A DNA stretch of 64,000 bases from an uncultured Mollicutes bacterium (GTDB lineage: Bacteria > Bacillota_I > Bacilli_A > RFN20 > CAG-288), in NCBI GenBank assembly GCA_900539865.1, contig UQDS01000006.1:24300-88299 (forward strand), in the 5' to 3' direction. Positions 18,904 to 26,997 of this stretch are shown here, one piece after another (the first letter of the stretch is position 1; every line of letters starts with the position of its first letter). The notes under the pieces were generated by a model. The model had not been told where the DNA came from. It did no database searches and was given only the letters and a program-made list of their open reading frames with translations. Made by a program: the position numbers and the translations under genes.

Positions 18904-18931
18904 TTGTCAATCTTTTGCAAGAAACTATAAT
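18904..18931 (+). promoter_or_regulatory. Promoter of the GT2-ppa unit
   Basis: TTGTCA (18904-18909) and TATAAT (18926-18931) are 16 bases apart. Confidence 0.75.
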
Positions 18932-18955
18932 ATAAGCAATGGAAGGAACTTTTAT

Positions 18956-19918
18956 ATGAAAAAAGTATCTGTTGTATTACCTTGCTATAACGAGCAAGAG
19001 TCTCTCCCGTTGTATTTTGCATCTGTCGATCCTGTCTTAGCGAAGATCAAAGATTACGTTTTTGATTTCGTGTTAGTAAACGATGGCTCGAAGGATAAGA
19101 CCTTAGAAGTCATGAAAGAATTGCATGAGACAAGAGATGATATCACCGTCGTCAACGAAAGCAGAAATTACGGTCAAAACGCCGCTTTTACTGCCGGTTT
19201 AATGACAGCAAAAGGCGATTATGTCATCATGATGGATGCTGACTTGCAAGATCCTGTAGAACTTTTAATCGCCATTTGTGAAAAGTTTTCTGAAGGTTAT
19301 GATGTTGTTAATCCACATCGTGCCTCTCGCGAAACAGACAGCTATTTTAAAAGAACAACAGCAGGTATGTTCTACCGCTTTATCAATCGCTTAGAAGGAC
19401 AAAAAGTCATTCCTGAAAATGTAAATTGTTTCCGTGGCCTCTCGCGTAAAGCAGTGGATGCCTTGCTTTCGTATCCCGAGAAAGATCGCTATTATGTCTC
19501 TATGGTCCCACTCATCGGTTTAAAAAATTGCAACATTGATTTCGTCCGTCAAAAACGCGAAGCAGGTGAGTCAAAGTACAATATATCTAAGATGTTCACC
19601 TATGCGTTCAATCTCATTTCTACGACAACGGCAAAACCGCTTTATTTCCCCATTAAATTTGGTGCGATCAGCTCGGGCTTTACTTTCTTAGGATTCCTCA
19701 CTTCCTTAATTCTTTGGATACTCTCTTTAACGGGTGTTCTTCCTAGAACCGAATTGTACACAAGAATCAGTTTGATTCTTTTCTCTGTCTTCTTTGCCTG
19801 TTCTCTTGTCATCTTCTTCATCGGTATCGTTTGTCTTTATCTTCACAACATTCTTATCAATACCCGCGGAAGACCTACTACTACCATCGATGAAGTGTTA
19901 GAAAAGAGGAGGGATTGA
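18956..19918 (+). CDS. GtrB-like family 2 glycosyltransferase with two C-terminal membrane helices
   Basis: A 320-residue enzyme of the polyprenyl-phosphate glycosyltransferase (GtrB/DPM1) type, which moves a sugar from a nucleotide to a polyprenyl phosphate on the inner membrane face. The GT-A core has VVLPCYNEQESL at 6-17, 'FVLVNDGSKDKTLEVM', the metal site 'MMDADLQDP' and 'KREAGESKYN' near 195. Two membrane helices follow at about 235-260 and 270-300. The ATG has AAGGA upstream. It ends 1 base before ppa, whose ribosome site is inside this gene, so the two are co-translated; pyrophosphate removal would help sugar-nucleotide chemistry. Confidence 0.88.
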   Translation: MKKVSVVLPCYNEQESLPLYFASVDPVLAKIKDYVFDFVLVNDGSKDKTLEVMKELHETRDDITVVNESRNYGQNAAFTAGLMTAKGDYVIMMDADLQDPVELLIAICEKFSEGYDVVNPHRASRETDSYFKRTTAGMFYRFINRLEGQKVIPENVNCFRGLSRKAVDALLSYPEKDRYYVSMVPLIGLKNCNIDFVRQKREAGESKYNISKMFTYAFNLISTTTAKPLYFPIKFGAISSGFTFLGFLTSLILWILSLTGVLPRTELYTRISLILFSVFFACSLVIFFIGIVCLYLHNILINTRGRPTTTIDEVLEKRRD

Positions 19919-19919
19919 T

Positions 19920-20525
19920 ATGAATATTTGGCACGACATTGAAACTTCCCGTATCAAAGAAGATAGCTTTACTTGTGTCATTGAGATTCCCAAAGGAAGC
20001 AATTGCAAGTATGAATTAGATAAGACAACCGGTTTACTTCGCTTAGACCGCGTCTTGTATACTGCGACAAACTACCCTGCGAATTACGGTTTTATCCCTC
20101 GTACATTTGCCCAAGATAACGATCCCTTGGATGTCTTGGTTCTCTGTCAAGAATCGCTTGCTCCACTTTGTCTTGTCGAAGCAAAACCCATCGGTATGAT
20201 TCGTATGGTCGATCAAGGATACATCGATGAAAAAATCATCGCTGTTCCTTATGGCGATCCCTTCTTTAACGGTTATGATGAACTGAAAGAATTGCCGGAT
20301 TTTTTAGGAAATGAAATCCGTCATTTCTTCCGTGTTTACAAAACTTTAGAAGGAAAGAAGACCAATGTAACAGCCATCTGCGATCGTCAAGAAGCGATTC
20401 GTACCATTCGTAACTCCATCCTAGCATATCACGATTATGCAAGTGGAAAGCTCAAGGGGTACGGAAGAGCGTTTGAAGAAGGAGAGCCGATTACAAAGAA
20501 ACAGGCTCCGCGTATTGAATCATGA
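19920..20525 (+). CDS. ppa: Inorganic pyrophosphatase, family I
   Basis: This 201-residue enzyme splits pyrophosphate into two phosphates in the cytosol and so drives biosynthesis. Family I marks are 'VIEIPKGSNCKYELDKTTG', 'YPANYGFIPRT' and the catalytic metal cluster 'DNDPLDVLVL' (D-x-D-x-x-D, with Asn in place of the usual Gly), plus 'MVDQGYIDEKIIAV'. The length is slightly more than the usual 170-180, with an extra C-terminal tail. A GAGGAGG site lies in the end of the preceding gene. Its last four bases overlap the start of the HicB-like gene. Confidence 0.93.
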   Translation: MNIWHDIETSRIKEDSFTCVIEIPKGSNCKYELDKTTGLLRLDRVLYTATNYPANYGFIPRTFAQDNDPLDVLVLCQESLAPLCLVEAKPIGMIRMVDQGYIDEKIIAVPYGDPFFNGYDELKELPDFLGNEIRHFFRVYKTLEGKKTNVTAICDRQEAIRTIRNSILAYHDYASGKLKGYGRAFEEGEPITKKQAPRIES

Positions 20526-20818
20526 CCTATACTTATCCTGTTATTATTGTAAAGACAGAGTTTGACCTCACGTTCTTGTTTCCCGATCTTCCTTCTGGAT
20601 TAGAGTCGATGGAAGAGGAAGAAAGAGATTATGCACCAGAAGAAGTTTTAGCGGAGATGCTCTTAGATGAGGAATTCTTACCGCATGATCTATTACCGAA
20701 ACCGACACCGCTTGAAAATATCGACCCAGAAAAAATCTTTTTAGATACTTATCATTTAAAAGGAACAGAATATCAAAAGCGTGATGTCACTGTCGATTTA
20801 GATCAATATATTGATTAA
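20522..20818 (+). CDS. HicB-like protein without HicA partner
   Basis: A 98-residue acidic protein that starts at ATGA overlapping the ppa stop. The N-terminus 'YPVIIVKTEFDLTFLFPDLP' has the pattern of the HicB partial RNase H fold, and 'LLPKPTPLENI' matches the end of that domain. HicB proteins normally neutralise the HicA toxin, but no hicA frame is present here, and the C-terminal DNA-binding helix is missing. It may therefore have another role. A strong terminator follows, so it closes the GT2-ppa operon. Confidence 0.6.
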   Translation: MTYTYPVIIVKTEFDLTFLFPDLPSGLESMEEEERDYAPEEVLAEMLLDEEFLPHDLLPKPTPLENIDPEKIFLDTYHLKGTEYQKRDVTVDLDQYID

Positions 20819-20824
20819 ATTAAG

Positions 20825-20858
20825 CTGTTTGAGAAGCTCTTTCTCAAACAGTTTTTTT
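20825..20858 (+). terminator. Terminator of the GT2-ppa-HicB-like operon
   Basis: An 11-bp perfect stem CTGTTTGAGAA / TTCTCAAACAG (20825-20835 and 20841-20851) is followed by seven T. Confidence 0.93.
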
Positions 20859-20893
20859 ATAAAATAACATCCAGACTCAATTTTGTTTTAAGC

Positions 20894-20922
20894 TTGTCAC
20901 TGCTATCACTTTTTCATATAAT
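20894..20922 (+). promoter_or_regulatory. Promoter that puts +1 at the GTG start of the next gene
   Basis: TTGTCA (20894-20899) and TATAAT (20917-20922) are 17 bases apart. The expected transcription start, about 7 bases after the -10, falls on the GTG at 20930, and no ribosome site exists between them. Confidence 0.65.
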
Positions 20923-20929
20923 CTAAAGC

Positions 20930-21715
20930 GTGAAACAGAAAACACCAGAAGTGATCTATTACACCGATGAACTCCAAGATGAGTTTTCGGTAGAAGGGAT
21001 CAAAGCCAAATACATCGGAGAAGATTATCCATATCTACACAAGACTGTTTTTGGTTCCTTCTTTCACGCTTTTTTATATCGCATCATCGCCTTTCCTTTG
21101 GCCTTCTTTTATTTAAAATTGAAATTTCATCATCGCATCAAAGGGAAAGAAAAACTGAAAGCAAATAAAAAGAAACCCTTTTTTATATATGGAAATCACA
21201 CACAGATGATTGCGGATGCACTCATCCCCTCTTTTGTGTGCCATCCAAAAACCACTTATGCAATCGTTCATCCTAACAATGTTTCCATGCCATTCTTAGG
21301 GCATTTTACCCCTTATCTTGGTGCCATACCTTTACCAGATGATTTAAAAGCGATGCGAAACTTCATCCAATGTATCGACAAACGAGTTTCCCAAAAGAAA
21401 GCGATTTGCATCTATCCAGAGGCGCACATCTGGCCTTATTACACGAAGATAAGACCGTTTGTCGACACCTCGTTTCACTACCCTGTCAAATATGACACTG
21501 CTGTCTATTGTTTTACAAATACGTACCAGCGTCGAAAGAGAAAGAAAGGAGTCGATATTATCACTTATATCGATGGCCCCTTCTATCCGGATAAAAACTT
21601 ATCGATGGTGGAAAATAAAAAACGCTTGCGTGACCTCTGTTATCAAGTGATGACAAAAAGAGCACAAAACAGCGATGTTGAAGTGATTCATTATGAGAGA
21701 AAAGAAAATGAATAA
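20930..21715 (+). CDS. PlsC-like acyltransferase (divergent), probably leaderless
   Basis: A 261-residue protein of the lysophospholipid acyltransferase superfamily, which acylates glycerol phosphates or sugar lipids at the membrane. A hydrophobic segment lies at about 45-66. The key motif is 'GNHTQMIAD', where the His and Asp are one residue further apart than in the normal HxxxxD. 'CIYPEAHIW' stands for the FPEG motif. The GTG at 20930 has no ribosome site and coincides with the expected +1 of the promoter, so the mRNA is probably leaderless; no other start fits. The downstream GT8 gene overlaps its end by 8 bases, and the last gene of the group carries a second PlsC domain. Confidence 0.75.
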   Translation: MKQKTPEVIYYTDELQDEFSVEGIKAKYIGEDYPYLHKTVFGSFFHAFLYRIIAFPLAFFYLKLKFHHRIKGKEKLKANKKKPFFIYGNHTQMIADALIPSFVCHPKTTYAIVHPNNVSMPFLGHFTPYLGAIPLPDDLKAMRNFIQCIDKRVSQKKAICIYPEAHIWPYYTKIRPFVDTSFHYPVKYDTAVYCFTNTYQRRKRKKGVDIITYIDGPFYPDKNLSMVENKKRLRDLCYQVMTKRAQNSDVEVIHYERKENE

Positions 21716-22547
21716 TTTATTATTTTGTGGCAATTCCTATGTCTTTGACGGTGTTTTAACCTGTATGCTATCGATCTTAAAACGCAGCAAAGAAGACACC
21801 TATCGCATTCATATCATGACGATGGACCTTACGAGAATCAAAGAGACCTATACTGCTATCGACGAGAAGATGGTTGCTTTTTTAGATGAAGTAGTCAAAC
21901 GTTACAACCCTCAAAACGAAGTGATCGCCTATGATGTGACCGCTTTGTATGAAGAAAAGTTAGGACACAGTCCTAACGAGGGATGTTATTGTTCTCCTTA
22001 TACTTTGTTAAGACTTTTGGCGGATCAATTCCCGGATCTTTGTCAAGAAAAACTGCTTTATCTTGATTGTGATGTAATGTTCAATCGCGATATTCATCTT
22101 TTATATGATACCGATTTAAATGGATATGAATATGCAGCGAGTGGAGATCACTATGGAAAATACTTGATTCCTTTTTATATCAACGCCGGTGTCCTTCTTT
22201 TTAACATGCCTTTTGCCATCCAAAATCACCTCTTTGAAAAAGCAAGAAACTGGATTAACAAAAAGAAGCTACCCTTTGCAGATCAATCTGCATTGATACG
22301 TTCCACCACAAAAAGGCGTTATATGAAACAGAAATTCAACGATCAAAAATACTTGCATAAGAAAACAGTTGTCAGACACTTTTCCCAGAGGTTATTCTAT
22401 TTACCGTATCCCCATATCGATAATATCAAGCAGTGGGATATAGAAAGAATTCACCGTGTATTCCACTATCATCAGTTTGATGATATTTATGAGGAATACA
22501 AAAAATTACTAGATGAATTCCAAGAAAGGCATAAAAACAATGAGTAA
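21708..22547 (+). CDS. Family 8 glycosyltransferase
   Basis: A 279-residue GT8 enzyme (the LgtC/GatA type that transfers galactose or glucose with retention). The metal-binding DxD motif is in 'LYLDCDVMFN'; 'FYINAGVLLFNM' and 'LPFADQSAL' are the usual acceptor-side motifs. The start is ATG 21708, after AGAGAAAAG, with an 8-base overlap with the acyltransferase; an in-frame ATG at 21693 has no ribosome site. It also overlaps the next gene by 8 bases, so the three are tightly coupled and probably build one glycolipid or envelope sugar. Confidence 0.85.
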   Translation: MNNLLFCGNSYVFDGVLTCMLSILKRSKEDTYRIHIMTMDLTRIKETYTAIDEKMVAFLDEVVKRYNPQNEVIAYDVTALYEEKLGHSPNEGCYCSPYTLLRLLADQFPDLCQEKLLYLDCDVMFNRDIHLLYDTDLNGYEYAASGDHYGKYLIPFYINAGVLLFNMPFAIQNHLFEKARNWINKKKLPFADQSALIRSTTKRRYMKQKFNDQKYLHKKTVVRHFSQRLFYLPYPHIDNIKQWDIERIHRVFHYHQFDDIYEEYKKLLDEFQERHKNNE

Positions 22548-24360
22548 AAATAATGAAATCATCCCGATATTCTTTGCTGTGGATGACTCCTTTGCGTCCT
22601 CTTTGGTCATCGCCCTCACTTCTTTGATCAAAAACGCTTCCTTAAAATACAATTATCGCATTTATGTCATGTGTACGGATATTTCAAAGGAACACCAAGA
22701 AGCGATTTTATCGTTACAAACGCGCAATGTCGAAATCAATTTCACCGATGTTTCTAAATATCTCTTAGCGATTTCAGACAAATTGCCGATTCGCGACTAT
22801 TATTCTAAAACCACCTATTATCGTCTCTTCATCGCAGACATGTTCCCAGAATACGATAAAGCAATCTATTTAGATTCCGATTTGATTGTCTTAGGTGACA
22901 TCTCTGATTTTTATCATCACGACATCGGTGACAATATTTTAGGTGCGACACAAGAAGCGATCATGACCTTACCTGAGACAAAACGCTACAGCGAAGAAGT
23001 CTTAGGTGTTCCCCATGAACAGTACTTTAATGCCGGCGTTCTTCTGATCAACACAGAAGAGTTCCGCAAACACCAAATTCTCGATCAATTTGCTAGCCTT
23101 TTAAACGAATACAATTTCGTCGTCGCCCAAGATCAAGACTATCTTAACGTCATCTGTAAAGACCACGTTAAAATCTTAAAAAAGATTTGGAATGTCGAAA
23201 CAATGCTTCCTATGGTAGAAGATGAGAGCGATTATCGCATCCTTCATTACATCATGGCAAACAAACCATGGCATTATGAAGACGCCCCCTTTGCTGAATA
23301 TTTCTGGAATTATGCTAAGATGACGCCTTATTATGATGAGATGAAAGCGGCTTGTGATGCCTATACGGATGAAGAGCGTAAAAAAGACGAAAAAGTCATA
23401 CCCTGCATCAATGAACAGTGCAATCGCGAAGCGGAAAATAAAAACAATTTTTATCAGAAAAGACTTGCGAAGCGCAACGCAGAAAGAGTTCGTATTTTGC
23501 ATTTGATCGAAGAATATGAACGCGAGGGTAAATTCGATGTCGACGTGGAAAAAGACCCGCCGTCTCGCATGCTGATGGAAAATGAAGTGGATTATTTACA
23601 AAAGAAATTCTCTTCTAAATTAAAGTCTAAGTTCGCCTTTTCTATCGCAAGAATTTACCTCAATAGAATCATCAAGAAAAAGCAACTCATCGTCAAAGAT
23701 ATCATCGGTTTAGAAAACGTAGCCAATTTAAATAGCGGCGCTGTTATCACTTGCAACCATTTCTCACCGATGGATTCTTTTGCCATTCAACTTGCTTATC
23801 AGCGCATCGGCGCCAAAAAAGGCAAGTTCAAAAAACGCAAATTCTTCCGTGTCATTCGCGAGGGGAATTTTACAACCTTCCCCGGCTTTTATGGCTTCTT
23901 GATGAGACACTGTGACACACTTCCTCTTTCCAGCAACTTTAAGACGATGAAAAAGTTTATCTCTTCCACGGATCAGATCTTAAAGCGCGGCGATTTTGTT
24001 CTTTTCTATCCCGAACAATCCATGTGGTGGAATTACCGTAAACCAAAACCGTTAAAAAAGGGTGCGTTCACCTTTGCATCTAACAATCGTGTCCCGGTAA
24101 TCCCTGTCTTCATCACGATGCAAGACTCTATCGAATATAAAGATCAAGACGGTTTCCCTGTTCAAGAACTTACCATTCATATCGGAAAGCCCATTGCACC
24201 CGATCCGGATTACTCAACCAGCGATAACGCAGAGCGTATGATGGTTCAAAATTATCGCTATTGGAAAGCTGTCTATGAAGAAACCTATCAACGTGAGTTG
24301 ACATATACGACAAAGAAAGAGATAATTGAAGAACACGAGGTCCTTTCGCGCTTTAGATAA
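22540..24360 (+). CDS. Fused GT8 glycosyltransferase and PlsC acyltransferase
   Basis: A 606-residue two-domain protein. Residues about 5-280 are a GT8 glycosyltransferase with DxD in 'IYLDSDLIVLGD' and 'YFNAGVLLINTEEF'. A charged helical linker (about 280-345) leads to a PlsC acyltransferase domain (about 370-590) with a normal HxxxxD in 'CNHFSPMDSF' and 'FVLFYPEQSMW' for the FPEG region. A fusion links sugar transfer and acylation in one chain, which fits the preceding separate PlsC-like and GT8 genes. The first in-frame ATG (22513) has no site; ATG 22540 follows AAAGG. It overlaps the previous gene by 8 bases. Confidence 0.85.
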   Translation: MSKNNEIIPIFFAVDDSFASSLVIALTSLIKNASLKYNYRIYVMCTDISKEHQEAILSLQTRNVEINFTDVSKYLLAISDKLPIRDYYSKTTYYRLFIADMFPEYDKAIYLDSDLIVLGDISDFYHHDIGDNILGATQEAIMTLPETKRYSEEVLGVPHEQYFNAGVLLINTEEFRKHQILDQFASLLNEYNFVVAQDQDYLNVICKDHVKILKKIWNVETMLPMVEDESDYRILHYIMANKPWHYEDAPFAEYFWNYAKMTPYYDEMKAACDAYTDEERKKDEKVIPCINEQCNREAENKNNFYQKRLAKRNAERVRILHLIEEYEREGKFDVDVEKDPPSRMLMENEVDYLQKKFSSKLKSKFAFSIARIYLNRIIKKKQLIVKDIIGLENVANLNSGAVITCNHFSPMDSFAIQLAYQRIGAKKGKFKKRKFFRVIREGNFTTFPGFYGFLMRHCDTLPLSSNFKTMKKFISSTDQILKRGDFVLFYPEQSMWWNYRKPKPLKKGAFTFASNNRVPVIPVFITMQDSIEYKDQDGFPVQELTIHIGKPIAPDPDYSTSDNAERMMVQNYRYWKAVYEETYQRELTYTTKKEIIEEHEVLSRFR

Positions 24361-24365
24361 ATATA

Positions 24366-24995
24366 ATGAAAAAACAGATTACGGAGCAGTTATTTTATCG
24401 CCAGATTACAGTCAAAGAAGTCCCGATGATCGACTACTTAAAAATCGATTGGGAACACAAGACCATTGTTGTCTCTAGACAAGAGTATTTTTCGTTGCTT
24501 TTCAATGAGAAAGCCCACCGTATCTCCAATCGAAAATACGACAAATTGAAGAAAAAGTTCCTCAAGAAGGGATATGAGATTGAAGGACCAATCAATTTTG
24601 ATTATTACATCCGTGAAGAAATTGTCCGCAAAGCGTTACGCATGGAAGATCCGAAAGAAAAAATGATTCTTCTATCAAGACGCCCATTAGAACAAGCGGA
24701 TTATTATGACTTTAAATTGCTCAATCATACGTTAGATATGCTCTATGAAGGAAATATCAGCATTATCTATTTCAATTTTTGGGCTAAGTTATATTCTGTC
24801 GCACTCAATTACTCTCCCGTAACATCAAAAAAGCAAAGAAAGCTGTATTCTTTGATGATTCACACATTAGGAAATCTGATTATCGCAATACAAGAAGCGG
24901 GAGACCGCGAGGAGATCAAGCGTTTGATTTTAGCTGCAAAGCAAGATTTAAAAACAATTGATCAAAATATACAAAAGAAAAAGAAAGCGAGGTAA
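24366..24995 (+). CDS. Unknown helical protein, 209 residues
   Basis: No family is recognised. The protein is basic and mostly alpha-helical, has no signal or membrane helix, and ends in a lysine-rich tail (IQKKKKAR). It starts 5 bases after the GT8-PlsC gene and is followed 5 bases later by a HAD hydrolase, so it belongs to the same transcript. No ribosome site is obvious; translation may depend on coupling with the previous gene. Confidence 0.7.
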   Translation: MKKQITEQLFYRQITVKEVPMIDYLKIDWEHKTIVVSRQEYFSLLFNEKAHRISNRKYDKLKKKFLKKGYEIEGPINFDYYIREEIVRKALRMEDPKEKMILLSRRPLEQADYYDFKLLNHTLDMLYEGNISIIYFNFWAKLYSVALNYSPVTSKKQRKLYSLMIHTLGNLIIAIQEAGDREEIKRLILAAKQDLKTIDQNIQKKKKAR

Positions 24996-25000
24996 CCTTC

Positions 25001-25729
25001 ATGTTAAAAGCAGTGTTTTTTGATTTAGATGGGACGCTTTTACCGATTGACGAAAAAGAATTTCGCAATTTGTATTTTTCATTGCTGTTGGAGAGCAAAG
25101 GCAAAAAGTACCATTACGGCCGTGAAGAGTTTATAGCCACCCTGTTAGAAGGAATGAAGAATATGGTTAAAAACGACGGCAGTAAAACCAACAGAGAAGT
25201 CTTCTGGGATGCCTTTGCCAAAAACTTTGGCGAAGATAAAAGAGAACAAGAAAAAGACTTTGATGAGTTCTATAAAAACGAGATGTACAATCTCTCCATG
25301 ATTTGTGAACAGACCGAAGAATCCAAAAACATCATTGATTATGTTCATGAAATTGGTTTAATCTCTTTTTTGACTACTAATCCGATTTTCCCTATGGAAG
25401 GACAAATCGCAAGAATGTCCTTCGTTGGACTTAAAAAAGAAGATTTTGCCTATGTTACAAGCTATGAGAATTCTTGCTATTGCAAACCAAACCCACTTTA
25501 CTTTAAATCGATTTTAGAAAAATTTAATTTAAAACCGGAAGAAGTTTTGCTCATTGGAAATGACGATTTTGAAGACGGAGATTGCGCTTCTGCATTGGGT
25601 ATAAAGGTGTACTTAGTAAATCATCATATCATCCATTCCAAACACGCAAAAGGAAAATATCCAGAAATCGATCTTTCACAAGTGAAAGATGTCATCGCAA
25701 AAGAGTTTGCGGATTCAAAAAAAGATTGA
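25001..25729 (+). CDS. HAD-superfamily hydrolase
   Basis: A 242-residue cytosolic phosphatase-type enzyme. Motif I is FFDLDGT (Asp8 as nucleophile, Asp10), motif II 'SFLTTNPIFP' (Thr), the motif III Lys is in 'CYCKPNPLYF', and motif IV is 'LLIGNDDFEDGDCASALG'. The helical cap between residues 15 and 110 is of the C1 type, as in phosphoglycolate phosphatase-like enzymes; the substrate is unknown. The ATG has GAGGTAAC upstream. The stop codon overlaps the -35 of the TPP-controlled transcript. Confidence 0.85.
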   Translation: MLKAVFFDLDGTLLPIDEKEFRNLYFSLLLESKGKKYHYGREEFIATLLEGMKNMVKNDGSKTNREVFWDAFAKNFGEDKREQEKDFDEFYKNEMYNLSMICEQTEESKNIIDYVHEIGLISFLTTNPIFPMEGQIARMSFVGLKKEDFAYVTSYENSCYCKPNPLYFKSILEKFNLKPEEVLLIGNDDFEDGDCASALGIKVYLVNHHIIHSKHAKGKYPEIDLSQVKDVIAKEFADSKKD

Positions 25730-25753
25730 CAAGCATTCTCAGTGTGGTATGAT
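25726..25753 (+). promoter_or_regulatory. Promoter of the TPP-riboswitch transcript
   Basis: TTGACA (25726-25731) and TATGAT (25748-25753) are 16 bases apart, and the -35 overlaps the stop of the HAD gene. Confidence 0.8.
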
Positions 25754-25756
25754 TTT

Positions 25757-25845
25757 TTTAGACAGCGGGACTGCATTGCAGTTGAGAGGGTTCACACCCG
25801 ACGCTTCGAACCTGTTGGTCAAGACCAGTGTAGGGAGTCAATTGT
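25757..25845 (+). promoter_or_regulatory. TPP riboswitch (THI box)
   Basis: The aptamer has the conserved TPP-sensing blocks: the GCGGGACTGC side, TTGAGAGGG followed by CACCCG, then CGAACCTG and the TGTAGGGA closing block (25830-25837). P3 is CTGC/GCAG, and P4/P5 contain TTGGTC/GACCAG. A terminator follows at 25864, so thiamine pyrophosphate binding should end transcription before the transporter gene. The fit with the gene (ThiT) is exact. Confidence 0.92.
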
Positions 25846-25863
25846 ATCAATGAACTTTCTTCG

Positions 25864-25896
25864 TGTGCCTTGGCTTTTGTCAGGGCACATTTTTTT
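25864..25896 (+). terminator. Riboswitch-controlled terminator
   Basis: Stem TGTGCC / GGCACA (25864-25869 and 25884-25889) with a 14-base loop and seven T. It is the expression platform of the TPP riboswitch. Confidence 0.85.
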
Positions 25897-25910
25897 ATCG
25901 GAGGTTCATG

Positions 25911-26909
25911 ATGAACGAAAATGAAATGGTTGCTTCTGTTAAAAGACCATCGAGCAGAGCAAAAGAGAAAAAGGCGTTAGCCGCGATGGTCATCTCTTCG
26001 ATGATGCTTGCGATTGCACTCATCATCAAAGTCGTTTTTATGTACATCCCTATGGCCAACTGGCCAAACGGAGGATCGATTTCCTTGGTGTTGATTCCCT
26101 TGGTTTTAACAAGCTTATACTGCGGTCCTGTTTGGGGTGGATTTGTCGGCATTTCCTATGGTTTAATCAATTTCTTCATCGATGGTGTTGTCGGTTGGTC
26201 TTCTAACCCTTACATCATCCTTCTCTCCTTTGTCTTAGATTATTTCCTTGCTTTTGGCTCTTGTGCTATCGCCGGCCTCTTCCGCAAAGCCTTTTTTGAA
26301 AAGAAAGCATTTGCACCGAGTGTATCTGTTTTAATCTTTGGTGCTATCCGCTTGGTTTGTCACTTGTTCTCCGGTATGCTCGTCTTTAATTCCAGCGCCG
26401 ACTACGAACATATCATTCCTGACTTTACCTGGGGTGGTTTTGTCTATTCTATCACCTATAACTCCACCTATATGATTCCTAGCATTGTCATTTGCATGAT
26501 TGTCATCACCTTGATGTTAAGTGCACTTTATACTACTTTCCGACTTCCTCTTGTGACAACTTTGATCCCCAAAGACATTGTTGAAGAAGAAGAGACGCAT
26601 AAACTTCCTCCTTTTCAATCGATGGCCCTTTACCTTCTTCTTGGCTTAGCTATCTTCTCTATCTTGACCCTTGTTCCTCAAATCGGCATGAGTGGTTTTG
26701 CGATTATTCCGATGGGTTTTGCACTTGCAATCCTCGGTTATGAAATCTATCGTTTGGTAAAAGATAGCAAAGAAGAAAACAAAGGCAGAGAAAAGAAAAT
26801 AGAAATTTTATATATCGGTTTATCACTCCTTGTTATCTCCTTATCACTTGCTGGCCTTTTATCTCAGTTTACCTTTGCCTTTGATATCTACCATCCAGGC
26901 GAAGGATAA
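25911..26909 (+). CDS. thiT: Thiamine ECF transporter S component with C-terminal extension
   Basis: A 332-residue membrane protein. Residues about 25-200 match ThiT, which binds thiamine and works with the shared EcfAAT energising module (not in this window): the motifs are 'WPNGGSISLVLIPLVLTSLY', 'GGFVGISYGLINFFID' and 'FVLDYFLAFGSCAIAGLF'. ThiT normally has about 190 residues with six helices; here about 130 more follow, with two or three extra membrane helices (about 240-260, 265-285 and 305-325). The ATG at 25911 is 6 bases after GGAGG; ATG 25908 is too close. The TPP riboswitch directly upstream supports thiamine uptake as the function. Confidence 0.9.
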   Translation: MNENEMVASVKRPSSRAKEKKALAAMVISSMMLAIALIIKVVFMYIPMANWPNGGSISLVLIPLVLTSLYCGPVWGGFVGISYGLINFFIDGVVGWSSNPYIILLSFVLDYFLAFGSCAIAGLFRKAFFEKKAFAPSVSVLIFGAIRLVCHLFSGMLVFNSSADYEHIIPDFTWGGFVYSITYNSTYMIPSIVICMIVITLMLSALYTTFRLPLVTTLIPKDIVEEEETHKLPPFQSMALYLLLGLAIFSILTLVPQIGMSGFAIIPMGFALAILGYEIYRLVKDSKEENKGREKKIEILYIGLSLLVISLSLAGLLSQFTFAFDIYHPGEG

Positions 26910-26932
26910 TTTAAGGAAAGTTCTCAATTAAG

Positions 26933-26962
26933 TTGGAATAAAGCGCTTTTTTAGGATATAAT
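26933..26962 (+). promoter_or_regulatory. Promoter of the mgtC-like gene with LacI-type palindrome
   Basis: TTGGAA (26933-26938) and TATAAT (26957-26962) are 18 bases apart. Between them lies the palindrome AAAGCGCTTT (26941-26950), the same core as at 17753-17764. Confidence 0.55.
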
Positions 26963-26997
26963 AATAAGACTTAAATGGGAATTTTCGGAGGTAGATT

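Noticed and set aside
20522..20818. Complete HicAB toxin-antitoxin pair
   Set aside because: No hicA-like frame on either strand next to it.
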